From Oscillospiraceae bacterium (GTDB lineage Bacteria; Bacillota; Clostridia; Oscillospirales; Ruminococcaceae), in contig JAFZPP010000022.1 in assembly GCA_017550285.1 (NCBI GenBank), forward strand, positions 1 through 64,000: DNA of 64,000 bases. Reading direction: 5' to 3'. The translations under genes and the position numbers were made by a program. The number at the start of each line of letters is the position of its first letter. Position 1 is the first letter of the stretch. Positions 25,248 through 34,475 of this stretch are shown piece by piece. The notes under the pieces are model-generated. The model was not told where the DNA came from, did no database searches, and worked only from the letters and a program-made list of their open reading frames with translations.

Positions 25248-25991
25248 ATGAAAACTGTAAAGGAAGTCAGCAAGCTGACCGGCATCAGCGTGCGCACGCT
25301 GCAATATTATGACAGGATCGGGCTGCTGCCGCCTGCTGTCCGGACGCAGGCAGGCTACCGGCTGTATGACGATACGGCTCTGGAGCGCTTGCAGCAGATT
25401 CTGCTCTTTCGGGAGCTTGCATTTTCGCTCAGTGAGATTAAGGAGATTCTCGGATCGCCGGATTTTGACCGGAATAAGGCGCTCCGGCAGCAGATCGAAC
25501 TGCTGGAGCTGAAAAAAGAGCATCTGGAGAATCTGATCCTCTTTGCGCGCGGAATTGAATCATTGGGAGTGAATCATATGGATTTTACGGCATTTGACAA
25601 ATCAAAGCTCGAAGCCTATGCCAAAGAGGCGAAGAAGGCATGGGGACATACGCCGGAGTATGCGGAATCGCAGGAGAAGGCGGCGCAGCGGACACCTGCC
25701 GCGCAGGAAAAGCTCGCTGCCGATATGATGCGGCTATTCACGGAGTTCGGCAGTATGCGCGGCATGCAGCCGGATGCACCGCAGGTTCAGCGGCAGGTGA
25801 AGCGGCTTCAGGATTTCATCACGGAAAACTGCTATACCTGCTCGAAGCAGGTGCTCGCGGGACTGGGAAAATGGTATGCAGGCGGCGGTGAGGTCACAGA
25901 GAACATCGACCGCGCAGGCGGTGTGGGAACAGCACAGCTTGCGGCGGCAGCGATTGCACTGTACTGCGCCGATGCGGATACAGACAACTGA
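25248..25991 (+). CDS. MerR family regulator with TipAS ligand-binding domain
   Basis: The 247-residue protein has an N-terminal MerR winged helix (VSKLTGISVRTLQYYDRIGLL, residues 7-27), a dimerising helix (about 75-105), and a C-terminal TipAS domain (about 125-245). TipA-like regulators (Mta, SkgA, TipAL) sense peptides or multidrug compounds and activate their own and resistance genes. The catalytic-free TipAS core WYAGGGEVTENIDRAGGVGTA is visible. AAGGAGG precedes the start. No efflux gene is adjacent, so the target beyond its own promoter is unknown. Confidence 0.9.
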   Translation: MKTVKEVSKLTGISVRTLQYYDRIGLLPPAVRTQAGYRLYDDTALERLQQILLFRELAFSLSEIKEILGSPDFDRNKALRQQIELLELKKEHLENLILFARGIESLGVNHMDFTAFDKSKLEAYAKEAKKAWGHTPEYAESQEKAAQRTPAAQEKLAADMMRLFTEFGSMRGMQPDAPQVQRQVKRLQDFITENCYTCSKQVLAGLGKWYAGGGEVTENIDRAGGVGTAQLAAAAIALYCADADTDN

Positions 25992-26002
25992 ACAGAACGG
26001 AT

Positions 26003-26046
26003 GCGGCGCTGTGTGACGGCTTGTCAGACAGTGCCGCTTCTCTTTT
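26003..26046 (+). terminator. Terminator of the MerR/TipAS gene
   Basis: GCGGC-CTGT-GAC arms (26003-26016) pair with GTC-ACAG-GCCGC (26023-26037), with small bulges, followed by TTCTCTTTT. Confidence 0.65.
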
Positions 26047-26206
26047 GACAGATTCAACGTGGAAACTTTGTTGATAATGCGTGCAGGAAAGGATGATTGC
26101 ACAGTTAGGATATAATTGCACAGTTGTTTACAGAATACGAAGAGTATAAAATAGAGTTCTTATCACGAGATACAAAAAAAGCCGAGCAAATTGGTGGTTT
26201 TGCTAC

Positions 26207-26235
26207 TTGACATTCTCAAATGAAAAGGGTATAAT
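26207..26235 (+). promoter_or_regulatory. Promoter of the pilus operon
   Basis: Consensus TTGACA (26207-26212), 17 bases, TATAAT (26230-26235). An AGCAAA-TTGGTGGT-TTTGCT inverted repeat lies immediately upstream (about 26185-26204) and may be a regulator site. The rest of the 314-base gap before the signal peptidase gene is AT-rich with no gene seen. Confidence 0.85.
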
Positions 26236-26305
26236 ATCACTATTAAATACTATTATTTTGCCATTTTGAACCATTTTCAGAAATAAATAGTATTCCGGAA
26301 CGGAT

Positions 26306-26965
26306 GTGAAGTCGTTGGATCAAAAAGAATTTCGGCATCTCAGCAAAGGTGAGCTGATCAGCATCATCCGGGAACTGATGAAGGAGCAGGCAGCCGAACC
26401 GCTCGGGGGTCTGACGCTCTCCGATGTGGAAGCCGTGCAAAATGAACTTGCTGCCGGCGCAAAGCGAAAGAAGTTCATCCTCCGGATTGTGTCTGTGCTG
26501 ACTGTTATTGCGGCAGTCGCAATTCTGATCTCGACATTGTATCTGCCGGTGATTCAGGTGACCGGTGCAAGCATGGAGCCGTCGCTCTATGAGGACGATA
26601 TCCTGCTGCTGGTGCAGTCGAAGAAGCTCGGCCGCGGCGATATCTGCTGTTTCTCATGGCAGAATAAGCTGCTGCTCAAGCGCGTGATCGGTCTGCCGGG
26701 CGATGTGGTCCGCATGGACAAGGACGGCAATGTATTTGTCAATGACCAGATGCTGGATGAACCGTATCTTACAGCAAAAAATCTCGGAGAATGTGATATC
26801 AAGTTCCCGTATTATGTGCCGGAGGGGATGTACTTCGTCCTCGGTGACAATCGGGAATCATCAGTGGACAGCCGAAGCTCCGTCATCGGCTGTGTGGAGT
26901 ACGATCAGATGATCGGGCGCGAGGTGTTCAGACTCTGGCCGCATCGGATCAGGAAGGCGGAATAA
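26306..26965 (+). CDS. lepB: Signal peptidase I of the pilus operon
   Basis: The type I signal peptidase removes Sec signal peptides; in pilus operons a dedicated copy helps pilin assembly. The 219-residue protein has an unusual 55-residue cytoplasmic N terminus, one membrane helix (about 58-80), catalytic Ser89 in GASMEPSL, general-base Lys125 in LLKRVIGLPGD, and the C-terminal GDNRESSVDSR box. The start is GTG at 26306, with only a weak ribosome site (CCGGAACGG region). It is the first gene of the sortase pilus operon. Confidence 0.9.
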   Translation: MKSLDQKEFRHLSKGELISIIRELMKEQAAEPLGGLTLSDVEAVQNELAAGAKRKKFILRIVSVLTVIAAVAILISTLYLPVIQVTGASMEPSLYEDDILLLVQSKKLGRGDICCFSWQNKLLLKRVIGLPGDVVRMDKDGNVFVNDQMLDEPYLTAKNLGECDIKFPYYVPEGMYFVLGDNRESSVDSRSSVIGCVEYDQMIGREVFRLWPHRIRKAE

Positions 26966-26992
26966 GGAACAAGACTGGAAAAGAGGACGCAA

Positions 26993-29983
26993 ATGGAAAA
27001 ACGAGTCGAAGGACTGGTTCGGCAGTTCAGAGATGCGCGCAGACACCGCCTGCGGTTTGAAGCGCTGGTCACTGCATTGTCCGTTCTGGTGACGGGAGGC
27101 GTTTTCTGGCAGCTCCGGCAGTACGGAACGGCGCTCGGTGAGAGCGGTTCGGAGACGGAACAGCCGGGGGCGGGACGCACCGTCGTGGAAACAGACGCGG
27201 ATCCGCCGGAGGAAACGACACGATCCGGCATTGCAGAATCACCGGAGGACTGGGAAACCGGACTTCCGGAATTTACGGATGAGACAACGCAGCAGCGGAT
27301 TGCAGCGATTGCAGTCTCGCAGCTCGGCTATTCCGAGGGCGGGGAGATAAAGCTCTCCGATGTCGGTACGAGCCGCACCGGATATACTCGATACGGTGCA
27401 TGGTACGGCAATCCCTACGGCGAATGGAATACCATGTTTACCTATTTCTGCATGTATTATGCAGGCGTCGAAAAAACGGAGATTCCGTATGGCTCCGGCT
27501 GCTGGGCATGGTATGAGACACTCTCCGAAAAGGATATGATCGCACCCTGCGGCAATGAGCAGATCGGAGATATCCTCTTCTTTGATACGGATTCCGACGG
27601 CGAACCGGATCGGACCGGTATTGTCAGCGGAACCGGAGAGACAGAGGACGGCGTACTGCTCAGCGTGATTGAGGGCAACTGTGAGGGAGCTGTTGCAGAA
27701 GTACAGTATCTGCAAGGCGGCTCCGATATCGTCGGCGTACTCTCCGCGGATGCATATGCCGTAGCAGAAGCGTCACTTCCGCCGGAGGTCGTGCTCATTG
27801 ACTACAGCGCCGATTCGGAATCCGGCATTCATGTGGATGCGCAGGCTGCCGAGGGCGTTTTCCCCGAGGGCACGGTGATGCGGGCGGCTGACGTCGCGGA
27901 GGATGAAGCGATACAGGCGGCACAGGATACGCTCGGCGAAAATGCAGCAATCCGCGATGCCGTTGCGGTCGATATTTCGTTCTATACCGCGGACGGCGAG
28001 GAGATTGAGCCCGCGGACGGCAATGCCGTTTCCGTCCGGATTTCGCTCCCTGCGGAAAAGCAGCTCTCCGGCGATGTCTATACGCTTGTGCATGTGGACG
28101 ATGAAGGCGAAGGTGAGCTTGTTGCCGATGCACAGGTCACTTCCGACGGCGCCGCGTTTATCGCGGAGAGCTTTTCGGTGTATGTCCTGACATCCAACGG
28201 ATATACAGATAAAGATCAGGCGATTACAGTCAATGGACAAGCTGTACCGAACAGTCAGACGAATCCTTATGTGATTACCGTCGGTCAGGAACTTGAGGTT
28301 CGCTATTCCGGAGATTATGTCAATCGAGTCGATCAGGGCAATAATAATAATGGCTTTACAGTTTACAACAATGGTTCTAATGTGGTCGGCAGAACAGCAG
28401 GCAAAAGCGAAACTGCAGCAGATGGCTACCGGACAGCGTATTTCACCGGATTGAACCCCGGCATCTGCCGTATCGTAAAAATAACCGGCTCCGGAAACTG
28501 GGGCTCTGAGCAGTATGTTGCCGATGATCTGTGGGTGAAAGTAGTAGCACCTGATATCTATGTAAAGTCTTCGTTTGAATATAAGCAGATCGACAGAGTG
28601 AAGGAGTGGCTGGACCGAAGCGATGCGCCGAACGCAGACGGATATGTCCGGAATACTGCCGGAAATCTTATGAACGGTCCGAATCTCGGCAGACCCTACG
28701 CTGTCTGTGTCGGTGATACATTCGAAATCTATGCCGACGGAGTCGGAGAGTATACGTTAACCCATTACAACCTGAATATTAGCAGCAGTACAGGCTATAA
28801 ATATGAGCTGACGAATTCCAATCAGGAAAAGATCAGACCGCTTGCAGGTGCAGAATCACACGGACCCGGAACAACATCTGCTAAATTTGAAGCGCTTGCA
28901 CCGGGCGAAGTGGAGATCAGGTTCACGACCGCGCAAGGGGCAACAAGATCCATGTGGGTGCGTGTCATGCCGTTGTATGATGTATTCAATCATGCAGATA
29001 TGGAAATCGCTGACGGCGGAAAGTATACTTTTTCATACACGACCTATTCAGGCGGACAGAAAATCACAACGCTGAAGGTCTACGATGCGTTTGTCAGCCG
29101 CGTGAATTATGCCAAATTACTGGATGCATCGGGTGAACCGCTCGCTCTGAGGGCACAGGATAACGGCAAAATTGAGTATAATTTCAGTTCAGATACAAAC
29201 GATTATCAAAAGATCGGTGAAAGCGGACAGACACAGTATGAGTTAACCTCAGCATTCGGCCGCCCGAAGATCTACAACATCAATGATGTGAAAAGTGTTG
29301 AGTTTGATGTCAATATCACACTGCTTCCGAATCAGCAGTGTACGATCACAGACGGCGTTCCCGGCAGCTGGAGCCCGATTAGCGGTGCGGATGAAGAACT
29401 TGAGCATACGATCTGGTCATTTGATAAGCAGGCAATCACTGATGCAATGAACAAATGTCCTATGACAAACGGTCTGGACTTCACGATCCGATCAGACTGT
29501 GCGATTGTCAATCTGCAGGCGGAAAAGGAACTGAACGGCGGTACACTGCAAGCTGGTGAGTTTACATTTGAACTGGTAGACCAGAACAATCATGTGATCG
29601 ATACCGCGGTCAATGATGCGGACGGGAAAATTCTTTTCCTGAATCAGATGTATTCAGAGCCCGGAACCTATACGTATACAGTTCGTGAGGTAATACCGGC
29701 GGAACGGGATGCACGAATACTCTATGACGAGACCGCAAAGACGATCACAGTGGACGTTACCCGGACCAACATGCTCATAAACGGCACAACAGAGACTGTC
29801 AGCGTCCTAAGGGCGGAAATGACTGACAGCCCGCCGAAGTTTGTCAACTGTATCAGCTATCGTCTCCCCGATACCGGCGGCACCGGAACCCTGCCGTATC
29901 TGGCAGGCGGCATAACCCTGATTTCTGCGGCATTTCTTTTGCCGCTGATCCGCAGACGAAAGGAGGACGAATGCGACTCCTGA
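26993..29983 (+). CDS. LPXTG-anchored large pilus protein with degenerate CHAP domain
   Basis: This 996-residue surface protein has a basic N terminus with one hydrophobic helix (24-42), a CHAP-like domain (about 100-250), an Asp/Glu-rich segment (260-400), beta-rich repeats of unknown type (about 400-840), an FctA/isopeptide pilin-type domain (about 845-950) and a sorting signal, LPDTG (958-962), hydrophobic stretch, RRRK tail. In the CHAP domain the positions where the family carries its catalytic Cys and His read EWNTMF (Asn146) and DRTGIV (Arg207), so it is probably non-enzymatic. It is likely the pilus tip or ancillary subunit. Confidence 0.8.
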   Translation: MEKRVEGLVRQFRDARRHRLRFEALVTALSVLVTGGVFWQLRQYGTALGESGSETEQPGAGRTVVETDADPPEETTRSGIAESPEDWETGLPEFTDETTQQRIAAIAVSQLGYSEGGEIKLSDVGTSRTGYTRYGAWYGNPYGEWNTMFTYFCMYYAGVEKTEIPYGSGCWAWYETLSEKDMIAPCGNEQIGDILFFDTDSDGEPDRTGIVSGTGETEDGVLLSVIEGNCEGAVAEVQYLQGGSDIVGVLSADAYAVAEASLPPEVVLIDYSADSESGIHVDAQAAEGVFPEGTVMRAADVAEDEAIQAAQDTLGENAAIRDAVAVDISFYTADGEEIEPADGNAVSVRISLPAEKQLSGDVYTLVHVDDEGEGELVADAQVTSDGAAFIAESFSVYVLTSNGYTDKDQAITVNGQAVPNSQTNPYVITVGQELEVRYSGDYVNRVDQGNNNNGFTVYNNGSNVVGRTAGKSETAADGYRTAYFTGLNPGICRIVKITGSGNWGSEQYVADDLWVKVVAPDIYVKSSFEYKQIDRVKEWLDRSDAPNADGYVRNTAGNLMNGPNLGRPYAVCVGDTFEIYADGVGEYTLTHYNLNISSSTGYKYELTNSNQEKIRPLAGAESHGPGTTSAKFEALAPGEVEIRFTTAQGATRSMWVRVMPLYDVFNHADMEIADGGKYTFSYTTYSGGQKITTLKVYDAFVSRVNYAKLLDASGEPLALRAQDNGKIEYNFSSDTNDYQKIGESGQTQYELTSAFGRPKIYNINDVKSVEFDVNITLLPNQQCTITDGVPGSWSPISGADEELEHTIWSFDKQAITDAMNKCPMTNGLDFTIRSDCAIVNLQAEKELNGGTLQAGEFTFELVDQNNHVIDTAVNDADGKILFLNQMYSEPGTYTYTVREVIPAERDARILYDETAKTITVDVTRTNMLINGTTETVSVLRAEMTDSPPKFVNCISYRLPDTGGTGTLPYLAGGITLISAAFLLPLIRRRKEDECDS

Positions 29984-30054
29984 CGAAAGCAAACATGCAG
30001 CAATAGTACACCCCTGAGGAAACAAAATGAAAAAACAGAAAGGAAAATGTAAAA

Positions 30055-31896
30055 ATGAAAAAATCGAGATTATTTTCATTCATGGCTTCTGCGGCACTCG
30101 CAGTGACATCGCTGGGCGCTGCGGGCTTCGGTGCCTCGGCAGCAGCGGGAGACGTTCAACCGAAGGAAGGCACCGGTTCGCTTCATTCCGTGACAATTAC
30201 ACCGGCTGACGAAAAGACACATACCTATGAGGCATATCAGCTTTTCAAGGGCGAGTTGACTGAGCAGGCTGACGAGACCAAGGTCATGACCAAGATCGAA
30301 TGGGGCGCGAGTATTCCTGCTGAAAAGGTAACGAAGCTGCAAACAGTCATTGCGGGCAAAGAGACCAACGTTGTAAAAACGGCACTGACTGCTTATACTC
30401 CTGCACTTGCAACACCTTATGAGGCTTCTGCATTTGCGGACTTTATTACCGCAAACAAGGCAACAAGCGGCTTTGCCGAAGCGTTAGCAGACATCTTTAA
30501 TGAGGTGCTTACAGCTGCCCCTGCTTCTGCGGCTTATCAAACGACTACATCGAATGTATTTGACAAGGAAGGTACGACCGGTCTTTCCACCGGCTATTAT
30601 CTCATTAAGGATAAGGACGGCACACAGAACGGTGAGAACGCTGCGTATACTGATTTCATCCTGAAAGTTGTGGATGATGTCACTGTCGCTTCCAAGTCTG
30701 AGGTCCCGACCATTGATAAGAAGATTAAGGTCGGTGATGATCTGAAAACCGGCGATACCGCTTCGATCGGCGATACGATTACGTATCAGCTCAATTCCAA
30801 GGTTCCGGCAATGACCGGTTATGATCCCGCTAACGGCGACAAGTATTTCTTTATCGTCAGCGATACAATGTGCCAGGGTCTGACCTTTAAGAACGATGTT
30901 ACCATCACGATTGACGGCACTCCTTATACCGGTTTTTATGTCAAGACAAAGGGCGATGACGATCATCCGCTCCCGGCTGATTCCACCAAGACCTTTGAGA
31001 TCGTGTTCGAGAATTTCATTGCGCAGAAGAGCAAGGCTGGCAAGGATATTGTTATTACCTATACCGCAGAGCTGAATGATCAGTGTGACCGTACGACCAC
31101 GGGTAACCCGAACTCTGTCAATCTGACCTATTCCAACAACCCGAACCAGAAGTATCAGGGTACAACCGGTACACCGGATGAGCCGAACTCTGCTGAGAAG
31201 GATGTCATGGGTATTACGCCGAATCAGATCACCAAGGTTTATACAACTGGTATCCGTATTAAGAAGGTTGACGAGAAGGGTGCCCCGCTGCCAGGTGCAA
31301 AGTTTATTCTTAAGGGTAATTCCGCAAATAAAGTGTTTACATCTGCAACTACCTTCACTGAGGCAGCTGACGGTGCTTACTATCTGCTGAATAACGGCAG
31401 CTATACGCAGACTCCGCCGGAAGACTCCACAAAGAGTCAGTATGCTGTTGACGGTGATAATAATTATAAGAGATTCAATATGACCACTACTGATACTGCG
31501 GAAACCTCAACAGTGGTTCCAGCATCTGGTCTTGAAGCAACTGTCGATTCCAACGGCTATTTGGTTTTCAGCGGTCTGGGCGACGGCAGCTATACGATTC
31601 AGGAAACAGAGGCTCCTGCTGGCTACAATCTCGATCCAACCGAGTATACATTCGTGATTGGCAGCAATCCGACAAAGGATGCTCCGAACTGGACGGTTGA
31701 CGGGGCTGCTGCTACGCCTTCCGAGACAAACGGCTGGACTGTCATCACGAAGGAAGTCACCAACAAGAAGGGTATCATCCTTCCGGCAACCGGCGGCATC
31801 GGCACCGTGATCTTCTATGTTGTCGGTTCTCTGCTGATCGGTGCAGCAGGTGTGCTGTTCGTCACGAAGAGAAAGAAGACCGCAAAGGAAAAGTAA
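30055..31896 (+). CDS. Major pilin (SpaA/isopeptide fimbrial backbone)
   Basis: The 613-residue protein has a Sec signal peptide (1-30), an N-terminal pilin domain, an isopeptide D2-type domain (from PTIDKKIKVGDD, about 222-385), a CnaB/SpaA domain (ITKVYTTGIRIKKVDEKG onward, about 395-560) with the E-box YTIQETEAPAGY, and an LPATGG sorting signal followed by a hydrophobic stretch and KRKK. The Lys residues of PTIDKKIKV are candidates for the inter-subunit isopeptide bond made by the downstream class C sortase. AAAGGA lies 11 bases before ATG 30055. Codon use is more AT-tolerant than in the flanking housekeeping genes. Confidence 0.9.
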   Translation: MKKSRLFSFMASAALAVTSLGAAGFGASAAAGDVQPKEGTGSLHSVTITPADEKTHTYEAYQLFKGELTEQADETKVMTKIEWGASIPAEKVTKLQTVIAGKETNVVKTALTAYTPALATPYEASAFADFITANKATSGFAEALADIFNEVLTAAPASAAYQTTTSNVFDKEGTTGLSTGYYLIKDKDGTQNGENAAYTDFILKVVDDVTVASKSEVPTIDKKIKVGDDLKTGDTASIGDTITYQLNSKVPAMTGYDPANGDKYFFIVSDTMCQGLTFKNDVTITIDGTPYTGFYVKTKGDDDHPLPADSTKTFEIVFENFIAQKSKAGKDIVITYTAELNDQCDRTTTGNPNSVNLTYSNNPNQKYQGTTGTPDEPNSAEKDVMGITPNQITKVYTTGIRIKKVDEKGAPLPGAKFILKGNSANKVFTSATTFTEAADGAYYLLNNGSYTQTPPEDSTKSQYAVDGDNNYKRFNMTTTDTAETSTVVPASGLEATVDSNGYLVFSGLGDGSYTIQETEAPAGYNLDPTEYTFVIGSNPTKDAPNWTVDGAAATPSETNGWTVITKEVTNKKGIILPATGGIGTVIFYVVGSLLIGAAGVLFVTKRKKTAKEK

Positions 31897-31968
31897 AAAG
31901 CATATCACACGCGAGGGTGCAGCGGAAGCACAGTGCTTCCGCTGCTTCATCGCAGCAGGGAGAGTCCG

Positions 31969-32835
31969 ATGATAAAACTGATTCGCAAGCATTGGCTTGA
32001 TATTGTCATCGTTTTGATGTTCCTCATCGGACTGTCCGTGCTGCTATACCCGTCTGTCAGCAGCTATATCAACGCAAAGCATGCCTCCAGGGCAATCACG
32101 CTTTACAGCTACTCGATCGACAATGCCTCCGATGAAGCAATCGCCGGTATGATGCGCATTGCCAATGACTATAACAAAAGCCTTGCCGGAGACCGCAGCG
32201 CATTCTATCTGCCGGATTCGGTCAACGGCTATGAAACGGCACTCGATGTCACCGGAACCGGCATCATGGGCTATATTGATATCGGAAAAATCGGGGTTCA
32301 GCTCCCGATCTATCACGGCGTCGATCCCGCAGTCCTACAGGTCGGCGTCGGACATCTCGAAGGAACCAGCCTGCCCGTCGGCGGAAAAAATACGCACTGT
32401 GTCCTCTCCGGACACCGCGGTCTGCCGAGTGCAAGACTCTTCACCGATCTCGATAAAATGGAGGTCGGCGACACCTTTACCATTACGGTTCTGCGGCAGA
32501 CGCTGATCTATCAGGTCGATCAGATCAAGATTGTGCTGCCCTCGGAATCGCAGGATCTGCAAATTGAAAATGATAAGGATTACTGTACGCTGCTGACCTG
32601 CACGCCCTATGGCATCAATACGCACCGGCTGCTTGTGCGCGGCGTCAGAATCCGCGGAAATACGGACAGTCCGCGTATCTTTATTCCGAATGAAGCATTC
32701 CGGATTGATCCGCTGATTGTCATGCCGGTCGTTGCGGCACCGATGCTCGTGATCTGGATGATCGTCTGGCTTACGCAGCGCAGCCGGTGGCGCAGAAACC
32801 GCAAACAGAGAAAGGAGAATAACGCAAAAGCATGA
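31969..32835 (+). CDS. srtC: Class C (pilus-polymerising) sortase
   Basis: The 288-residue transpeptidase cuts the LPXTG motif of pilins and links them through isopeptide bonds. It has an N-terminal membrane helix (12-30), the sortase barrel with His149 (SGHRGLP), Cys211 (LLTCTPYG) and Arg220 (NTHRLLVRG), and a second C-terminal membrane helix (248-270) that marks class C. The start at 31969 has GGGAG seven bases upstream; an earlier ATG at 31933 is rejected. The stop overlaps the minor pilin start by ATGA. Confidence 0.92.
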   Translation: MIKLIRKHWLDIVIVLMFLIGLSVLLYPSVSSYINAKHASRAITLYSYSIDNASDEAIAGMMRIANDYNKSLAGDRSAFYLPDSVNGYETALDVTGTGIMGYIDIGKIGVQLPIYHGVDPAVLQVGVGHLEGTSLPVGGKNTHCVLSGHRGLPSARLFTDLDKMEVGDTFTITVLRQTLIYQVDQIKIVLPSESQDLQIENDKDYCTLLTCTPYGINTHRLLVRGVRIRGNTDSPRIFIPNEAFRIDPLIVMPVVAAPMLVIWMIVWLTQRSRWRRNRKQRKENNAKA

Positions 32836-33731
32836 AACATTTGAAAGCGATTATATTCTGCATGATTCTGCTGCTTGCTGCGGCGGTTGCCGTTCCGGCT
32901 TTTGCGGAGGGTGTTTCGGATTTTGATCCGGAGAAGCCCTGTTCGCTGAATGTCACGCTGACAACCGATGACGGGCAGAAGGCTGCGGGTGCAGAGGTGA
33001 TGATCTATCAGATCGCGGATGCGACGGTTGCGGAGGACGGCTTCCGGTATGTTTATACGGAGGCATTTCAGGGCTGCGGGCTTGTGCTGCGGGATCTGGA
33101 TTCTGCGAAGCTCGCCGCAGATCTCTATGCCTATGCGCAGCAGAAGAAGATTCAGGGTACTGCGCTGTTTACCAATGCCAACGGCGTTGCGCGCTTTGAG
33201 AATCTGCATGCCGGTCTGTATCTTGCGACGGAGATCGGCGATACCGGCGAATTTGCAGCGATCAAGCCGTTTCTTGTCACGCTTCCGCGCGTCAGCGAGG
33301 ACAATGAGATTATCTATCATACGAATGCAATGCCGAAGGTCACCCCGGATCGCTCGACTGCTTTGAAGGTGCGCAAGGTCTGGAATGATGACGGCAAAAA
33401 GCGGCCTGCGGATGTGCAGGTGCAGATTCTGCGCGGCAGCAAGGTCTATGACACCGTCACGCTTTCCGAGCAGAATAACTGGTCTGCGCGCTGGGACTGT
33501 GTTGTCTATGCAGATGACTGGAGCGTGAAGGAGGTCAGCGTGCCGCAGGGATATACCGTCACTTATCAGAAGGACGGCATGGTCTTTACGGTGACAAATA
33601 CCGAAACACTGATTCAGACCGGTCAGACAAACCGTCCGGTTCCGTTCCTGGCGGGCGGCGGTCTGGTGCTGATGCTGCTCGGCGCATTCCTGATTTCATC
33701 GGGGAGGAAGCAGTCCGATGAGAAAGGCTAA
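32832..33731 (+). CDS. Minor (basal) pilin with CnaB domain and variant sorting signal
   Basis: The 299-residue protein has a signal peptide (1-25), an N-terminal prealbumin-like domain (about 30-170) and a CnaB domain (about 178-258, starting LKVRKVWNDDGKKRP). It ends in a cell-wall sorting region in which the usual LPXTG reads IQTGQ, followed by a PVPFLAGGGLVLMLLGAFL helix and GRK. Short pilins with this motif are usually the base subunit, and the second sortase downstream may be the enzyme that recognises it (inference). It overlaps both neighbouring sortase genes. Confidence 0.82.
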   Translation: MKHLKAIIFCMILLLAAAVAVPAFAEGVSDFDPEKPCSLNVTLTTDDGQKAAGAEVMIYQIADATVAEDGFRYVYTEAFQGCGLVLRDLDSAKLAADLYAYAQQKKIQGTALFTNANGVARFENLHAGLYLATEIGDTGEFAAIKPFLVTLPRVSEDNEIIYHTNAMPKVTPDRSTALKVRKVWNDDGKKRPADVQVQILRGSKVYDTVTLSEQNNWSARWDCVVYADDWSVKEVSVPQGYTVTYQKDGMVFTVTNTETLIQTGQTNRPVPFLAGGGLVLMLLGAFLISSGRKQSDEKG

Positions 33732-34386
33732 GCTCGGCGCCGGCGTTCTCCTGCTGCTGACAGGCTTTGCCATGATCTGCGCCTGCGGGCTCCTGCTCTG
33801 GCACAATGAACGGGAAAATCAGGCGGCGGCGGATGCGGCACTCTGCGATCTGCCGAAGCTCAAGGAAAAGATTGAGGCGGAGAAGGGCAATCCCGATAAT
33901 ATGCTTTATCAGCGGTATCTGCTCGGCGATGCCTATATAGCGCCGGATGCCGATACGGCTGCGGAGGAGTTTGTAATTCCGCTGGACGGTTACAGCTACA
34001 TCGGTTATCTGACCTTCCCGACGCTCGGACTGGAGCTGCCGGTCATGGACGGCTGGGATGCGGAGCGTCTGCGGAGGGCGCCCTGCCGCTATTACGGCTC
34101 GGCGGAAACGCAGGATCTGGTCATTGCGGCGCATAATTACCGCAGCAGCTTCGGACAGCTTGACCGCCTGCAGATCGGCGATGCGGTTTATTTCACGGAT
34201 GCGGCAGGCATCGTACATCGCTATCTGGTCGGTGAGACCGAGATTGTGGAGCCGACGGCTGTCGGGTACATGATCTCAAGCAGCTGGGACCTTTCGCTTT
34301 ATACCTGCACATATGACGGACGGCACCGCGTAACCGTGCGCTGTACAGAGCAGGAGCTGCCGGCGGAACGCTCCGATGCAGCATAA
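33718..34386 (+). CDS. Second sortase (probable housekeeping/anchoring type)
   Basis: The 222-residue protein has a single N-terminal membrane helix (7-28) and a sortase barrel with His139 (IAAHNYRSSF), Cys197 (SLYTCTYDG) and an Arg at 204 or 208 (HRVTVRC). It lacks the C-terminal membrane helix of class C, so it is likelier to attach the pilus base to the wall than to polymerise pilins. It starts 14 bases inside the minor pilin gene and is the last gene before the terminator. Confidence 0.87.
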   Translation: MRKAKLGAGVLLLLTGFAMICACGLLLWHNERENQAAADAALCDLPKLKEKIEAEKGNPDNMLYQRYLLGDAYIAPDADTAAEEFVIPLDGYSYIGYLTFPTLGLELPVMDGWDAERLRRAPCRYYGSAETQDLVIAAHNYRSSFGQLDRLQIGDAVYFTDAAGIVHRYLVGETEIVEPTAVGYMISSSWDLSLYTCTYDGRHRVTVRCTEQELPAERSDAA

Positions 34387-34433
34387 ACAGAAAGAATGCG
34401 GATTCGCCTGAACGGCACCCGTATAAAAGATTT

Positions 34434-34475
34434 GCCCCTGCGTGTTTCAAAGCACGCAGGGGCATTGTGTTTTAG
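34434..34475. terminator. Terminator of the pilus operon and of the converging DUF3048 gene
   Basis: An 11-bp stem, GCCCCTGCGTG (34434-34444) with CACGCAGGGGC (34453-34463), is followed by ATTGTGTTTT. The converging gene stops at 34472, so it may act in both directions. Confidence 0.8.
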
